Numbered from the stretch's first letter, positions 7,263 to 14,576 are shown. The stretch is 33,252 bases of DNA from Streptomyces triticisoli (GCF_003270085.1 NZ_QFDQ01000142.1:1-33252), one strand, 5' to 3'. Made by a program: numbers and translations. Notes: generated by a model from the letters alone, not told the origin.

Positions 7263-8882
7263 TCAATCCGGGCCAAGTTCTTTTCCTGAGGGCGATGCCG
7301 AGTGCTCGGCTGCCTGTTCCAGTAGTGCCCGTGCGGAGTCCGCGTAGCGCATCGCGGTCTTCTCGTCGAGCCCGAACACCTCGGCGAGGTGAAGCGGATC
7401 GGGCCCGTGGGTCAGGGCCTCTTCGAGCTGCCGGTCGACGCGGAGCCGCTCCAGCGTCGCGTCCTGGCTGCGCATCGAGGAGCTGATCCAGTGGTTGCTG
7501 GCGCGGCTGGTCTTGGTGGCGGTCTGGTTGTTGATCAGCAGATGGAGGTTCGCGGTGCTCGGCCACCGGTTTCGCCGGTGCTCCAGCCAGTCCAGCAGCA
7601 GTTTCAGGGTGAGGTCGTCGAGCGGGCGGACGCGTCCGGCGATGGTCAGCCGTCGGTTGCCGAGGTCGACGTCGTCGAGCATGAGCATGCCGATCTGGGC
7701 GACCCGGGCGGCGTGCACCGCGGCGAGGGCGAGGATGAGTCGTGTTGCCGGGGTGGTGGCCGCCGCGACGGACCGGCCGACCTGGGCGGGGACCAGCGGC
7801 TGGAGCACGCCGTACTCGTACTGGCCGACCTTGATCCGGCTGGTCGGGTTGCGGAAAAGCAGCCCATTCCGCTTGGCCCAGGAGAACAGCGAGCGCAGGG
7901 CCACGAGTTGGTCACGCCGGTGGTGGCCGTGCAGTGTCTTAATGTAGGTCCGGACGTCGTCGCGGGTCACTTCCCGCAGGTGGTCATAGCGGTCCGACCA
8001 TTCCAGCAGGGCCGGCCGGACACGGTTGAGGTAGAGCCAGACCGTGCCTTCCCGCCGCGGGAGGCTGCGGGGGCCACCGTCACGCAGGACGCGGGTCCAG
8101 CGCTCGGCCTCCGAGCGGATGCCGGGTGCGAGACCCTGCAGACGCTCGGCGAGCCAGCCCTCGAAGGAGGGTTCGCTGTCGTCCTCGAAGATCCCCATCT
8201 CCTCCAGGACCGTGACGACGTGGCCGACCGGGAGGTCGCGGGACCGGAGCGGGGTGAAGATCTCGCTGTGCCGGATGGCGTCGCCCTCGACGTACCCGGT
8301 GAGGACAAGGGCCAGGCCGCGGTTGACGGCGAAGCGGATGTTGCGTCCCCAGCCCCGTGCCTCGGCGAACCGGTGAGCGAGGTACTTCGCCCAGGTCAGC
8401 CAGGGGCTGGTCAAGTCGACGCCGGAGGGGTCGAGGCGGCCGTAGTCGCGCGGGACCTGTCCGAACAGCGGCAGCTGTCTCCAGTCGGCATTCGGCCGCC
8501 AGGCCGGCGCGGGCGGCGGCTTGCGAGGGGCGCCCCGCCGTCCGCCGCGCCGCCGAGGGGCGGGTGCCGATCCGTTGCGGTGGTGCATGCCCATGAAGAA
8601 CAGTTGATGGTGCCGGACCGCGTTGAGGCGCGCCCTCACATCGGCCTCCGCGGCCAGCTGGTCGACAGCGGCCTGGGCCCCCAACCGGGCCTGGCACCAG
8701 CACAGACGACAGAAATCCCACTTCAGCGGCTGGACACGGCGGCAGCCGGTGCAGACGGCCGTCGCGTGGCTGCGGCCGAACATGTAGCAGGTCGGACAGA
8801 GCCGTCCGCTGAAGTCGCCCCAGGCCAGGCAGCCGTCGCAGGAGTCGGTGGCCTTGTAGTAGGCCTTCGGATACCGGCTCAT
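7263..8882 (-). CDS. Zn-finger tyrosine-recombinase-like protein (TnpB-like)
   Basis: A 539-residue protein. The N-terminus has four CxxC pairs (C15/C18, C29/C32, C44/C47, C58/C61), expected to hold two zincs. A basic linker (RRRGGRRGAPRKPPP) follows, then a long helical core-binding region, and a C-terminal catalytic-like domain with ARVAQIGMLMLDDVDLGNRRL and the end motif DPLHLAEVFGLDEKTAMRYA. The final Tyr and the first Arg are present, but the HxxR and Lys positions are not canonical, so it may be a partner of the complete recombinase at 9205 rather than an independent enzyme. The ATG at 8882 overlaps the HTH gene stop; the longer open frame upstream is a shadow. Confidence 0.75.
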   Translation of the reverse strand: MSRYPKAYYKATDSCDGCLAWGDFSGRLCPTCYMFGRSHATAVCTGCRRVQPLKWDFCRLCWCQARLGAQAAVDQLAAEADVRARLNAVRHHQLFFMGMHHRNGSAPAPRRRGGRRGAPRKPPPAPAWRPNADWRQLPLFGQVPRDYGRLDPSGVDLTSPWLTWAKYLAHRFAEARGWGRNIRFAVNRGLALVLTGYVEGDAIRHSEIFTPLRSRDLPVGHVVTVLEEMGIFEDDSEPSFEGWLAERLQGLAPGIRSEAERWTRVLRDGGPRSLPRREGTVWLYLNRVRPALLEWSDRYDHLREVTRDDVRTYIKTLHGHHRRDQLVALRSLFSWAKRNGLLFRNPTSRIKVGQYEYGVLQPLVPAQVGRSVAAATTPATRLILALAAVHAARVAQIGMLMLDDVDLGNRRLTIAGRVRPLDDLTLKLLLDWLEHRRNRWPSTANLHLLINNQTATKTSRASNHWISSSMRSQDATLERLRVDRQLEEALTHGPDPLHLAEVFGLDEKTAMRYADSARALLEQAAEHSASPSGKELGPD

Positions 8883-9208
8883 GCAGGCGGCAGCGACCGG
8901 CCGTCGCGACGCTTGGGCACCACCGCCGGAACCGGTGCGGCGGCACCGACAGCGGTCCGGCTGATGTTCTCCTCGCCGGGGCGGGTAACCTTCTGCGGTT
9001 CCGGGATCAACAGGTCGCCGATCTCGCAGCCCAGCACGACGCAGATGACGTCCAGGTCGTCCAGCTTGAGGGAGACCGGCTGGCCGGACCACAGCCCGGA
9101 CATCTTTCCGGCCGAGATCACCAAGCCGTGCTCGGCCAGGCTCCGCTGGAGCTCGGACGCCTTCCAGATACCCTTGTTCGCGGCGGTCAGCCGCAGGTTC
9201 CACCTCAT
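8879..9208 (-). CDS. Small XRE-type HTH protein of the recombinase trio
   Basis: A 109-residue protein with a Cro/XRE-like helix-turn-helix in residues about 8-70 (ASELQRSLAEHGLVISAGKM, then a recognition segment SGLWSGQPVSLKLDDLDVIC). The tail is Pro/Arg-rich and probably disordered. Its start overlaps the upstream recombinase stop and its stop overlaps the next gene start (ATGA twice), so it is made in fixed proportion with both. It may be a repressor of the operon or an excision or directionality factor; the dyad at 10305-10327 is a candidate site. Confidence 0.7.
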   Translation of the reverse strand: MRWNLRLTAANKGIWKASELQRSLAEHGLVISAGKMSGLWSGQPVSLKLDDLDVICVVLGCEIGDLLIPEPQKVTRPGEENISRTAVGAAAPVPAVVPKRRDGRSLPPA

Positions 9209-10284
9209 CGGGCCAGCCCTTCCAGCCGCTTCGCGGCCCGTTCCATCCCGGCGACCCAGGCGTCCTCGACCCGGGTCTGCTGCACGTGGATATACCGCAT
9301 CGTGGCGGCAATCCAGGAATGTCCCAAAACCTCCTGGATCGCGAGCAAGTCCAGCCCATTCCCATAGAGCTGGGACGCGCAGAAATGCCGCAGGACGTGC
9401 GGCGTCAACCTGTCTGTCCAGCCCGGCAGATGAGCCTCGACGGCGTTGTCGAGACCGTTGCGCAGGGCGTCGTCGCCGACCCGGCGTGCGGAACCGTCGG
9501 TGTTCTTCCGCTCACTCGGGAACAGCGGGGCACCGGGCCGTGTGTGATCGTCGTCGAACTGACCCCACACGTCCTCGATGAACCACCGCAGCGTCCGGTC
9601 GGCACCGTTGATCAGCGGCACCATCCGCTCACGCGGCCCCGAGCCGCGGGCGCCCTTGCCGTGGCGGACGTGGAGCTTGCCGAAGCGGCCCAGGTCCCAC
9701 TTGATGTCGTCCAGGTCGAGGCCGCATGCCTCGCTCACTCGCAGGCCGACCTGGGACATCAGCTTCGAGGCGGTGTAGTTCCGGGCGGTCGGGGCGAACT
9801 TCCTGCAGGTCGCCAGCTCGCCACCCCAGCCCGTGAACAGCGCCCCGACCTCCGGCTCGCTCGGCGGGATCCGCAACTGTGCATCCTTGGCCCCGCGCGG
9901 CCGGTTCATCTCGTCGATCGGGCACTCGACCACCCGGCCGGTCATCCGGTGGATCTCGACCTTGTGCCGCAGCTCCAGGAACATGAAGTACGTACTCAGC
10001 GCCTGTGACCGGCCCAGCCGGGTGCCGCTGGGCGAGTGCCGCAGTACCTTCCCGAAGTACGCATCCGCGTCGGCGGGCTCCATGTCCCACAACGGTCGGC
10101 CGAACCAGGACCTGATCTGATCCAGGTGACCGACGTCCCCGCGAATGGTGCCGTCCGCCAGCCCTGCCGAGGCCCGCGCGAGAACGAACCCTGACAGCAC
10201 GTCGGTCTCGAACCGCTCCAGTTCCTCCGCCGACGCGGGCGCCCAGTGCTCACGCAGGTCCCGTACGACTGCCAGCGCCGCCAA
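9205..10284 (-). CDS. Tyrosine recombinase/integrase (TnpA-like)
   Basis: A 359-residue site-specific recombinase with all catalytic residues visible: R182 (QVGLRVSEACG), K210 (RHGKGARGSG), H296 and R299 (TPHVLRHFCAS), H322 (VLGHSWIAATM) and the nucleophile Y331 (MRYIHV). Residues about 15-115 form the SAM-like core-binding domain. It starts with TTG at 10284, supported by AGGAGG six bases upstream. It is first in the three-gene operon and should be the strand-cutting enzyme. Its length is close to Tn554 TnpA (361 aa). It appears intact, so the element may still be mobile. Confidence 0.88.
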   Translation of the reverse strand: MAALAVVRDLREHWAPASAEELERFETDVLSGFVLARASAGLADGTIRGDVGHLDQIRSWFGRPLWDMEPADADAYFGKVLRHSPSGTRLGRSQALSTYFMFLELRHKVEIHRMTGRVVECPIDEMNRPRGAKDAQLRIPPSEPEVGALFTGWGGELATCRKFAPTARNYTASKLMSQVGLRVSEACGLDLDDIKWDLGRFGKLHVRHGKGARGSGPRERMVPLINGADRTLRWFIEDVWGQFDDDHTRPGAPLFPSERKNTDGSARRVGDDALRNGLDNAVEAHLPGWTDRLTPHVLRHFCASQLYGNGLDLLAIQEVLGHSWIAATMRYIHVQQTRVEDAWVAGMERAAKRLEGLAR

Positions 10285-10304
10285 CCCGAGCCTCCTCGCC
10301 TTCG

Positions 10305-10327
10305 GTCCGACTACAGATCGGTCGGAC
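10305..10327. promoter_or_regulatory. Inverted repeat upstream of the recombinase trio
   Basis: GTCCGAC (10305-10311) and GTCGGAC (10321-10327) are perfect 7-bp arms with a 9-nt spacer, 21 nt upstream of the TTG start. The position fits an operator for the HTH protein of the element, or a recombinase binding site near the end. The role is inferred. Confidence 0.4.
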
Positions 10328-10548
10328 GAGATGAGAACGCTTCAGAAATCCCGAAGTTACGTCACAGGCCACCAGAGCACACGAAGGAGGAAGAACCCCC
10401 CGGCCACGGGCCCAGGGAGTCAGCAGAGCTCAGGGGAACTCACGGGATGTCGCACAGTACTGGCACGGCATGCTCACCGGCCGCCTCTGACCGACCGGCC
10501 CCTCTTGCAGCAGCCACCTTTTGCTGCCCGACATGGGGTCACCCGACC

Positions 10549-10809
10549 ATGCTCTTCGCCCAGTACTACCTCGACTGCCTCTCCCAGGCCTCGTACATGA
10601 TCACCGACGAGACCACCGGCAGGGCCGTCGTCGTCGGCCCCCGCCGCGACGTCTCCGAATACCTCGCCGACGCCGACGCCCACGGCTTCACCATCGAGGC
10701 CGTCCTCAATACCCACTTCCACGCCGGCTGCCGCGCCGGCCACCTGGAAATGGCCGACCGCACCGGCGCCTGGATCGGCTACGGACACCGCGCCGAGGCC
10801 GAATACCCA
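10549..10809 (+). pseudogene. MBL-fold persulfide-dioxygenase-like hydrolase, N-terminal fragment
   Basis: The first 87 codons of a metallo-beta-lactamase-fold protein: YYLDCLSQASYMITDETTGR, VVVGPRRDVSEYLADADAHG, then the metal motif region VLNTHFHAGCRAGHLEMADR. In functional relatives this motif is THFHAD-FxAGH; here the metal-binding Asp is replaced by Gly. The gene is cut at 10809, where the racemase-linked repeat begins, leaving about a third or less of the protein. Such enzymes oxidise glutathione or related persulfides downstream of sulfide:quinone reductase, whose broken gene lies at 1393. Confidence 0.8.
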
Positions 10810-11003
10810 CTGCGCCGCCAGTCACCCGACGGCGCCAGGGCGAGGACCCGGGTGGGCTCACCTCGCCGGCGTCACGGCCCGTACGGCCTGTGCCGCTGCC
10901 GCGAGACCCAAAGCCGGGCTGGACAGAACCGGGACCGGGGTCGTGGTCAGGCGGCGGGCCGGGGCCATGGAAACCTGGGCCAGGACGATCACGTCGGCGT
11001 CCG
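10810..11003. repeat. Racemase 3' segment, parent-like copy (pairs with 168-347)
   Basis: It covers the last 146 nt of the intact racemase gene plus 48 nt beyond its stop. The matching diverged copy is at 168-347, about 10.6 kb away in the same orientation. Recombination between the copies would remove the whole interval, including the recombinase element. Confidence 0.8.
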
Positions 11004-11514
11004 TGACCCGGTCCGCCGCGGCCGCCACCTCCCGCGCATACCCCTCGACGTCGCCGGCCTCGAAACGCGGCCAGGCGGCGCCGACGAACACGGAACGGAC
11101 GGTGACGGAGCGCCGGGCGCGGCGGGCCTCCTCGCCGACGAGCGCGGTGGTCGGCGCGAGGGTGCTGCGCAGCGCCGCCAGGACGACCACCCGCGGCCCG
11201 GCGACGACCGCGGCGGCCGCCGTCGGACGGTCCACCCGCAGCACCGGCACCGAGAGCCCCGCCGCTTCTGCCTCCGCCTCCGCGATGCCGCCGATGGTGG
11301 AGCAGGTGCACAGGACGGCCCGGGCGCCCTGGGCGACGGCCCCGCGCAGTACCGCCCGCACCCCGTCCGCCACCGCCGCCGGCCCTTCCCGGCGGGCCCG
11401 GCCGAGCAGTTCCTCGTCGACGAAGTGCCGTAGCTCCAGGCCGGGATGGGCCTCGTCGCGCAGCGCGTCGAAGACCGGGACGTGCACCGGCGAGGTGTGC
11501 AGCAGGGCGAGCAC
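10858..11514 (-). CDS. Aspartate/glutamate racemase family protein
   Basis: A 218-residue protein of the Asp/Glu/hydantoin racemase superfamily, with two Rossmann-like halves. The first active-site cysteine region is present (VLCTCSTIGGIAEAE, C69/C71). The second half has the usual strand VIVLAQVSMAPA, but Ser/Val replace the second catalytic Cys, so a classical two-base racemase is unlikely and a lyase- or isomerase-type reaction is possible. The GTG start at 11514 has TGAGGA upstream, overlapping the stop of the GNAT gene, so the two are co-transcribed. Downstream, the gene end is part of the 10810-11003 duplication. Confidence 0.75.
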   Translation of the reverse strand: MLALLHTSPVHVPVFDALRDEAHPGLELRHFVDEELLGRARREGPAAVADGVRAVLRGAVAQGARAVLCTCSTIGGIAEAEAEAAGLSVPVLRVDRPTAAAAVVAGPRVVVLAALRSTLAPTTALVGEEARRARRSVTVRSVFVGAAWPRFEAGDVEGYAREVAAAADRVTDADVIVLAQVSMAPARRLTTTPVPVLSSPALGLAAAAQAVRAVTPAR

Positions 11515-11521
11515 CGCGTCC

Positions 11522-11866
11522 TCAGAACCGTCCGGGATGCGCGGCGAGCCACTCCCGCGCGGCTCCCAGCAGTTCGGCGTCGGCCGCAGGGGCCTCGTCG
11601 CGGTGGCGTTCGGCCCACTTGACGACGTACGGGCACAGCGGGGTCACGGCGACGCCCTCGCGCCGTGCGGTGGCGTACAGCTCGCGGGCCAGCGAACCCG
11701 CGATGCCCTGTCCCTCGTGCTCCGGCTCCACGACCGTGTGGACGGGAACCAGCGCGGGCCGGGGCCGGTCGAGGAAGAAGTACTCGACCCGGCCCACCAC
11801 CTCACCGCCGCCGACCGCCTCGAGACGGCCCTCCGTCCGGTCGTCGCGGATCTCGACGTCGCTCAT
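11522..11866 (-). CDS. Small GNAT-family N-acetyltransferase
   Basis: A 114-residue minimal GNAT of the YjdJ/Gtn10 type. The acetyl-CoA binding region is clear: VVEPEHEGQGIAGSLARELY (the Q/RxxGxG/A loop), then TPLCPYVVKWAERH, a hallmark of this short family. The start ATG at 11866 has GGGAG 7 nt upstream; an in-frame GTG at 11872 is less likely. It is followed after 7 nt by the racemase-like gene and preceded after 27 nt by panD, so the three probably form one operon. The substrate is unknown. Confidence 0.85.
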   Translation of the reverse strand: MSDVEIRDDRTEGRLEAVGGGEVVGRVEYFFLDRPRPALVPVHTVVEPEHEGQGIAGSLARELYATARREGVAVTPLCPYVVKWAERHRDEAPAADAELLGAAREWLAAHPGRF

Positions 11867-11893
11867 CAGCACGCTCCCGGTCGGTCGGACCGC

Positions 11894-12313
11894 TCAGGCC
11901 GGCACGGCCTGCGGGCTCCGCTCCTGGTCGGACCCCGGCACCGGTGCGGAGGGATCGGCACCGAGCGCCACGATACGGTTCTCCGCGTCCACGTGCACGA
12001 CGCGCGGCCGAAGCGCCCGCGCCTCGGCGTCGGTCACCTGGGCATAGCTGATGATGATCACCAGGTCACCGGGGTGGACGAGGTGCGCGGCGGCCCCGTT
12101 GATACCGATCACCCCGGACCCGCGCTCGCCCTCGATGACGTACGTCTCCAGCCGCGCCCCGTTGGTGACGTCGACGATGTGGACGAGCTCACCGGGCAGC
12201 AGATCGGCCGCGTCGAGCAGATCCGCGTCGATGGTCACCGATCCCACGTAGTGCAGGTCGGCCTGGGTGACGGTGGCACGGTGAATCTTGGACTTGATCA
12301 AAGTGCGCAGCAT
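11894..12313 (-). CDS. panD: Aspartate 1-decarboxylase
   Basis: A 139-residue proenzyme that decarboxylates L-aspartate to beta-alanine for pantothenate and CoA synthesis. The self-cleavage site G24-S25 is in YVGSVTID, which yields the pyruvoyl cofactor; the N-terminal [16 protein letters not shown] (K9) and the segment [17 protein letters not shown] are as in the family. The tail after about residue 120 is a typical actinobacterial extension. The ATG at 12313 has AGGAG 7 nt upstream. The leader carries a hairpin (see 12314-12370) that is repeated with two broken panD copies nearby, which suggests this locus has seen repeated panD acquisition. Confidence 0.95.
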   Translation of the reverse strand: MLRTLIKSKIHRATVTQADLHYVGSVTIDADLLDAADLLPGELVHIVDVTNGARLETYVIEGERGSGVIGINGAAAHLVHPGDLVIIISYAQVTDAEARALRPRVVHVDAENRIVALGADPSAPVPGSDQERSPQAVPA

Positions 12314-12370
12314 CTTGAACTCCTGAAAGACGGCTCCCTGCCTACTTGCTGCAGGTCAAGGGCGTTCTTC
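12314..12370 (-). promoter_or_regulatory. panD leader with conserved stem-loop
   Basis: Reading toward panD, the leader contains CTTGACCTGCAGCAAGTAGG, then GCAGGGAGCC, then AGGAG and the start codon. CCTGC/GTAGG can form a short stem (one G-U) around AGCAA. The same block occurs at 12372-12446 and 17096-17145 with different stem bases that still pair. It may be a structured 5' UTR, or TTGACC may be a -35 box. Confidence 0.45.
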
Positions 12371-12371
12371 A

Positions 12372-12446
12372 CTGTACAACGGCACGCGTTGGACTCGAAG
12401 ATTGTGAGGAACATCGGTTCACTCAGGCGAGAAGGCTCCCTGCCTG
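12372..12446 (-). pseudogene. Decayed panD leader and first codons
   Basis: Directly upstream of the panD leader is a second, diverged copy in the same orientation: GCGCAGAAGCGC (hairpin), GCAGGGAGCC, then an ATG and about nine codons (MFLTIFESN) that align with MLRTMFKSK of panD. Everything after that is lost. The tandem arrangement suggests duplication or insertion of a second panD copy followed by decay. Confidence 0.55.
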
Positions 12447-12950
12447 CGCTTCTGCGCGAACCAAGCTGTCGTGACGCCGCCGACCAGGCGCCTGTTCGGA
12501 TAGCTGTCTCGGAATGTTCGGGGACTGACGCTGATCAGATGCCGACTCACCTGGCGGGGCATCAGGTACGTGAGGGGTATCTCAGCACGCAGCGCGCAAG
12601 GTACATGACCGCCCCCGATTGTCGGTCCTGCGTCGTCGTTGAGGCGGGCGTCGAGAACCGCCTCGAGCGCCCCATCTGTACGCGGCTTTCACCCAGATCG
12701 CAGGACGAGTTTCGCGCCCTCAAGAGGGCCTTGCCGTCCGGATCGACACCGACACCCTCCGAGAACGGGAGCCACTCCGGGATTCGATCTGGCTCCACGT
12801 CGCGGTGCACCTCCGCTGAGCCCGACAGCCGTCGGTCACGGCTATGGGACGTCTCGCTACGCTCAGAGGGCTCTACGTTCTTTTCCGGGTTGGTCCTCCC
12901 ATTCGCAGGGTGGGACGCCCAGGGGTGCCGGGGTTGGGCGGGGGCCTCTA
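12447..12950. other. Region without an assignable gene
   Basis: All frames are partly open because of GC content. A plus-strand stretch around 12660-12805 (YAAFTQIAGRVSRPQEGLAV ending in LHVAVHLR and a stop) and a minus-strand stretch (IPEWLPFSEGVGVDPDGKAL) each look protein-like, but neither has a start, a ribosome site or a recognisable family. Given the neighbouring IS debris, gene fragments are likely. Confidence 0.35.
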
Positions 12951-12959
12951 TGTCTTTCG

Positions 12960-13075
12960 TCAAGCGGCGCGCGGCGTTTTGGGGTCGCAGAAGGTGCTGT
13001 CGCGGAGCATCGCGACAGCACACTGGTGCGGTGGCGGGCCAGGCGAAGGGGGCTCGGGTGTGGGTCTTTCCCAAG
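12960..13075 (-). pseudogene. IS110-family transposase, C-terminal remnant 1
   Basis: Minus-strand reading gives the last part of a DEDD (IS110) transposase: GKTHTR in one frame, then after a frameshift AVAMLRDSTFCDPKTPRAA and a stop. The expected family end is about '[17 protein letters not shown]'. Only about 38 codons with at least one frameshift remain. A second remnant of the same family is at 13766-13843. Confidence 0.6.
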
Positions 13076-13175
13076 GCCGCGCTACGCCACCCGCTCGGTG
13101 AGCGGACCATCTCCGCGAGGGCCTGCCCCGGCACCAGCCAGGTCGCAACTCGGGGGGCGGGACTCAGGACGGGAC

Positions 13176-13619
13176 TCAGGAAGGGGTGCACGCCTCGGCG
13201 ATCGATACGCTGTTCTCGTAGAGGTGATGCCGGGTGATCCGGCCCTCCTCGACGGTGAGGCGCAGCGCGAAGGGGCCCTCGAAGGACTTCCCCGTCGCGC
13301 GCACGGTCCCCGAGAGGTGCCCCATCAGGACGGCGTCGGTGCCGTCGACGAGGAACGTGTCGACGGAGGCCCGCGCATCCTCGGCCACCGTGTGCTCGGC
13401 CAGCTCCGTGAACTGGGCGGCGCATTCGGCTCCGGTGGAGCGCGGCCGGATCCACGGGACGGCGGGGTTCTCGGCGAGTAGCCAGTCGACGTCGTCCGCG
13501 AAGAGTGCGACGAGCCGCTCGACGTCCCCGGCCATCCGGGCGGCGAGGAACTCCTGGACGACGTGGCGGGTGGTGCCGGTGACGGAACTCGCGGTGGCGT
13601 CGGCGGACTTGATGGGCAT
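13176..13619 (-). CDS. SnoaL-like/NTF2-fold protein
   Basis: A 147-residue protein of the SnoaL/ketosteroid isomerase-like superfamily: an N-terminal helix [20 protein letters not shown], the signature [18 protein letters not shown], central strands ([20 protein letters not shown]) and a C-terminal strand [18 protein letters not shown]. Such proteins act as small cone-shaped enzymes or binding proteins; the substrate is unknown. The ATG at 13619 has GAGGAG 6 nt upstream (an upstream extension was discounted). A dyad at 13701-13723, 82 nt upstream, is shared with the membrane gene at 15676-16095, pointing to a common regulator, possibly the XRE protein at 14883. Confidence 0.85.
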   Translation of the reverse strand: MPIKSADATASSVTGTTRHVVQEFLAARMAGDVERLVALFADDVDWLLAENPAVPWIRPRSTGAECAAQFTELAEHTVAEDARASVDTFLVDGTDAVLMGHLSGTVRATGKSFEGPFALRLTVEEGRITRHHLYENSVSIAEACTPS

Positions 13620-13700
13620 GGTTGCTCCTCGGGCCTGGGTGCCGGAACCCTCGTCGGGGATCTCGTTGACGTGCACCACGCTGCCGCAGCAGGGGAGCAT

Positions 13701-13723
13701 GGTCGATTACGTCAGAGGTAATG
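13701..13723. promoter_or_regulatory. Operator-like dyad, copy 1
   Basis: The 23-nt block GGTCGATTAC-GTCA-GAGGTAATG is an inverted repeat (ATTAC/GTAAT) and matches 16204-16226 at 19 of 23 positions, the four differences being in the spacer. It lies 82 nt upstream of the SnoaL-like start codon. Confidence 0.6.
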
Positions 13724-13765
13724 GCCGGGTGGGGGCTTCTACGTCCGTCGCCAAGCCCGAGTCGG

Positions 13766-13843
13766 TCATGCGACGGCTGCTTCGGAGGTGCGTGGTTCGT
13801 AGAAGGTGCCGTCGCGGAGCATGGCGAAGAGCACGCTCTTCGA
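13766..13843 (-). pseudogene. IS110-family transposase, C-terminal remnant 2
   Basis: The minus strand encodes [20 protein letters not shown] followed by AVA and a stop, the typical end of IS110-family transposases. It is cut at about 13843 by the IS256-type remnant on the other strand. Only about 26 codons are left. Confidence 0.6.
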
Positions 13844-14235
13844 AAGCCCACCTGGACGCCGCCCAGCATGACCTGCCGGCCTTCACCGCCTTCCCGCGGG
13901 AGATCTGGCGGCAGATCTGGTCGAACAACCCGCAGGAGAGGCTGAACAAGGAGATCCTCCCCTACGGCTACGCCGCGGGAGGTGCCCCCAGCCGCACCGA
14001 CGTGGTCGGCATCTTCCCCGACCGCACCGCCGTGATCCGCCTGGTCGGCGCGGTCCTGGCCGAGCAGAACGACGAGTGGACCGAGGGCCGCCGCTACATG
14101 GGACTCGACCCGCTCGCCGAGGCCCGCCTCCACCCGATCGAGTCAGAAACCGGCGACACCGTCCTGCCCACCGAACTCACCGCACAGCCTCAAGACGAGA
14201 TCACCGAGTGGCCGTCGATACACCACTCCACGTGA
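13844..14235 (+). pseudogene. IS256-family (mutator) transposase, C-terminal remnant
   Basis: About 130 C-terminal codons of an IS256-type transposase: [30 protein letters not shown], then [20 protein letters not shown] and [19 protein letters not shown]. The N-terminal DDE core is missing. Between NKEI and RTDVV, where relatives have two arginines, there are twelve extra-type residues ([12 protein letters not shown]) encoded by a palindromic insertion (13956-13991) that keeps the frame. Confidence 0.85.
13956..13991. repeat. Small palindromic insertion of Streptomyces type
   Basis: CCTCCC (13956-13961) and GGGAGG (13977-13982) form a hairpin around CTACGGCTACGCCGC, followed by TGCCCCC. The CTCCCC...GGGAGGTGCCCCC pattern resembles the small palindromic elements scattered in Streptomyces intergenic regions. 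Here it sits inside a transposase frame and adds a multiple of three bases. Confidence 0.55.
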
Positions 14236-14303
14236 CCTGATGAACGTTCTCGCGGTCCGCAGGACCGGACACTAGACCGACCAGGTCATGAACAATTCGA
14301 ACA

Positions 14304-14399
14304 ATGGGGAGAAGTTTCCGTGTCCGAGCGCGGAGAGGCAACAAGCGGCGCGGCCGGAAGAAGAAGCGCGCGAACCACGGCAAGCGCCCCAACGCCTGA
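14304..14399 (+). CDS. 31-aa highly basic peptide
   Basis: ATG at 14304 to TGA at 14397 encodes a 31-residue peptide that is about half Arg/Lys (MGRSFRVRARRGNKRRGRKK, then KRANHGKRPNA). The Asn-His-Gly-Lys-Arg-Pro ending and absence of hydrophobic residues suggest an RNA-binding or ribosome-associated miniprotein. I have a vague memory of similar short conserved actinobacterial ORFs but cannot name the family. No ribosome site is visible upstream, so expression from this copy is doubtful; it may be stranded next to IS debris. Confidence 0.45.
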   Translation: MGRSFRVRARRGNKRRGRKKKRANHGKRPNA

Positions 14400-14576
14400 C
14401 CTAACGCCCTTTCCGCCGGACGTGCCCGGGCGGGCAGGACATCAGCCCCGTTTCCAAAGGGCCACCAATCGGTACTCCGGATCGGACCGCGGCGCCTTCG
14501 GGTCGGGCGGTGCACTGAGTTGCACAGCCAGCCTCTCGGCCACCTCCCCGTGCACCGAGAGTCGGGAGGTGAACCT

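Larger units (their letters stand above)
7263..10330 (-). mobile_element. Tn554-like three-gene recombinase element
   Basis: Three minus-strand genes are joined by exact four-base ATGA overlaps: a 359-aa tyrosine recombinase (10284-9205), a 109-aa HTH protein (9208-8879) and a 539-aa Zn-finger recombinase-like protein (8882-7263). This set matches the tnpA-tnpB-tnpC composition of Tn554-type transposons, although the small gene is in the middle here. The left end must lie within a few bases of 7263, because the truncated gene 6997-7262 runs into it. The right end lies somewhere between about 10330 and 10548. No cargo gene is present between the three genes, and no clear terminal repeats were found. 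Confidence 0.65.

Noticed and set aside
8882..9365. N-terminal extension of the 539-aa recombinase-like protein
   Set aside because: The extension overlaps the HTH gene and the integrase end in another frame; the ATG at 8882 with an ATGA overlap and the immediate Zn-finger sequence is the better start.
10943..13237. 764-codon plus-strand open frame across racemase, GNAT and panD
   Set aside because: It runs antisense through three recognisable minus-strand genes and IS debris; Ser/Arg/Thr-rich with no domain.
12562..14133. 523-codon minus-strand open frame
   Set aside because: It passes through IS110 and IS256 remnants, and across the SnoaL-like gene in another frame. Only short parts resemble real protein.
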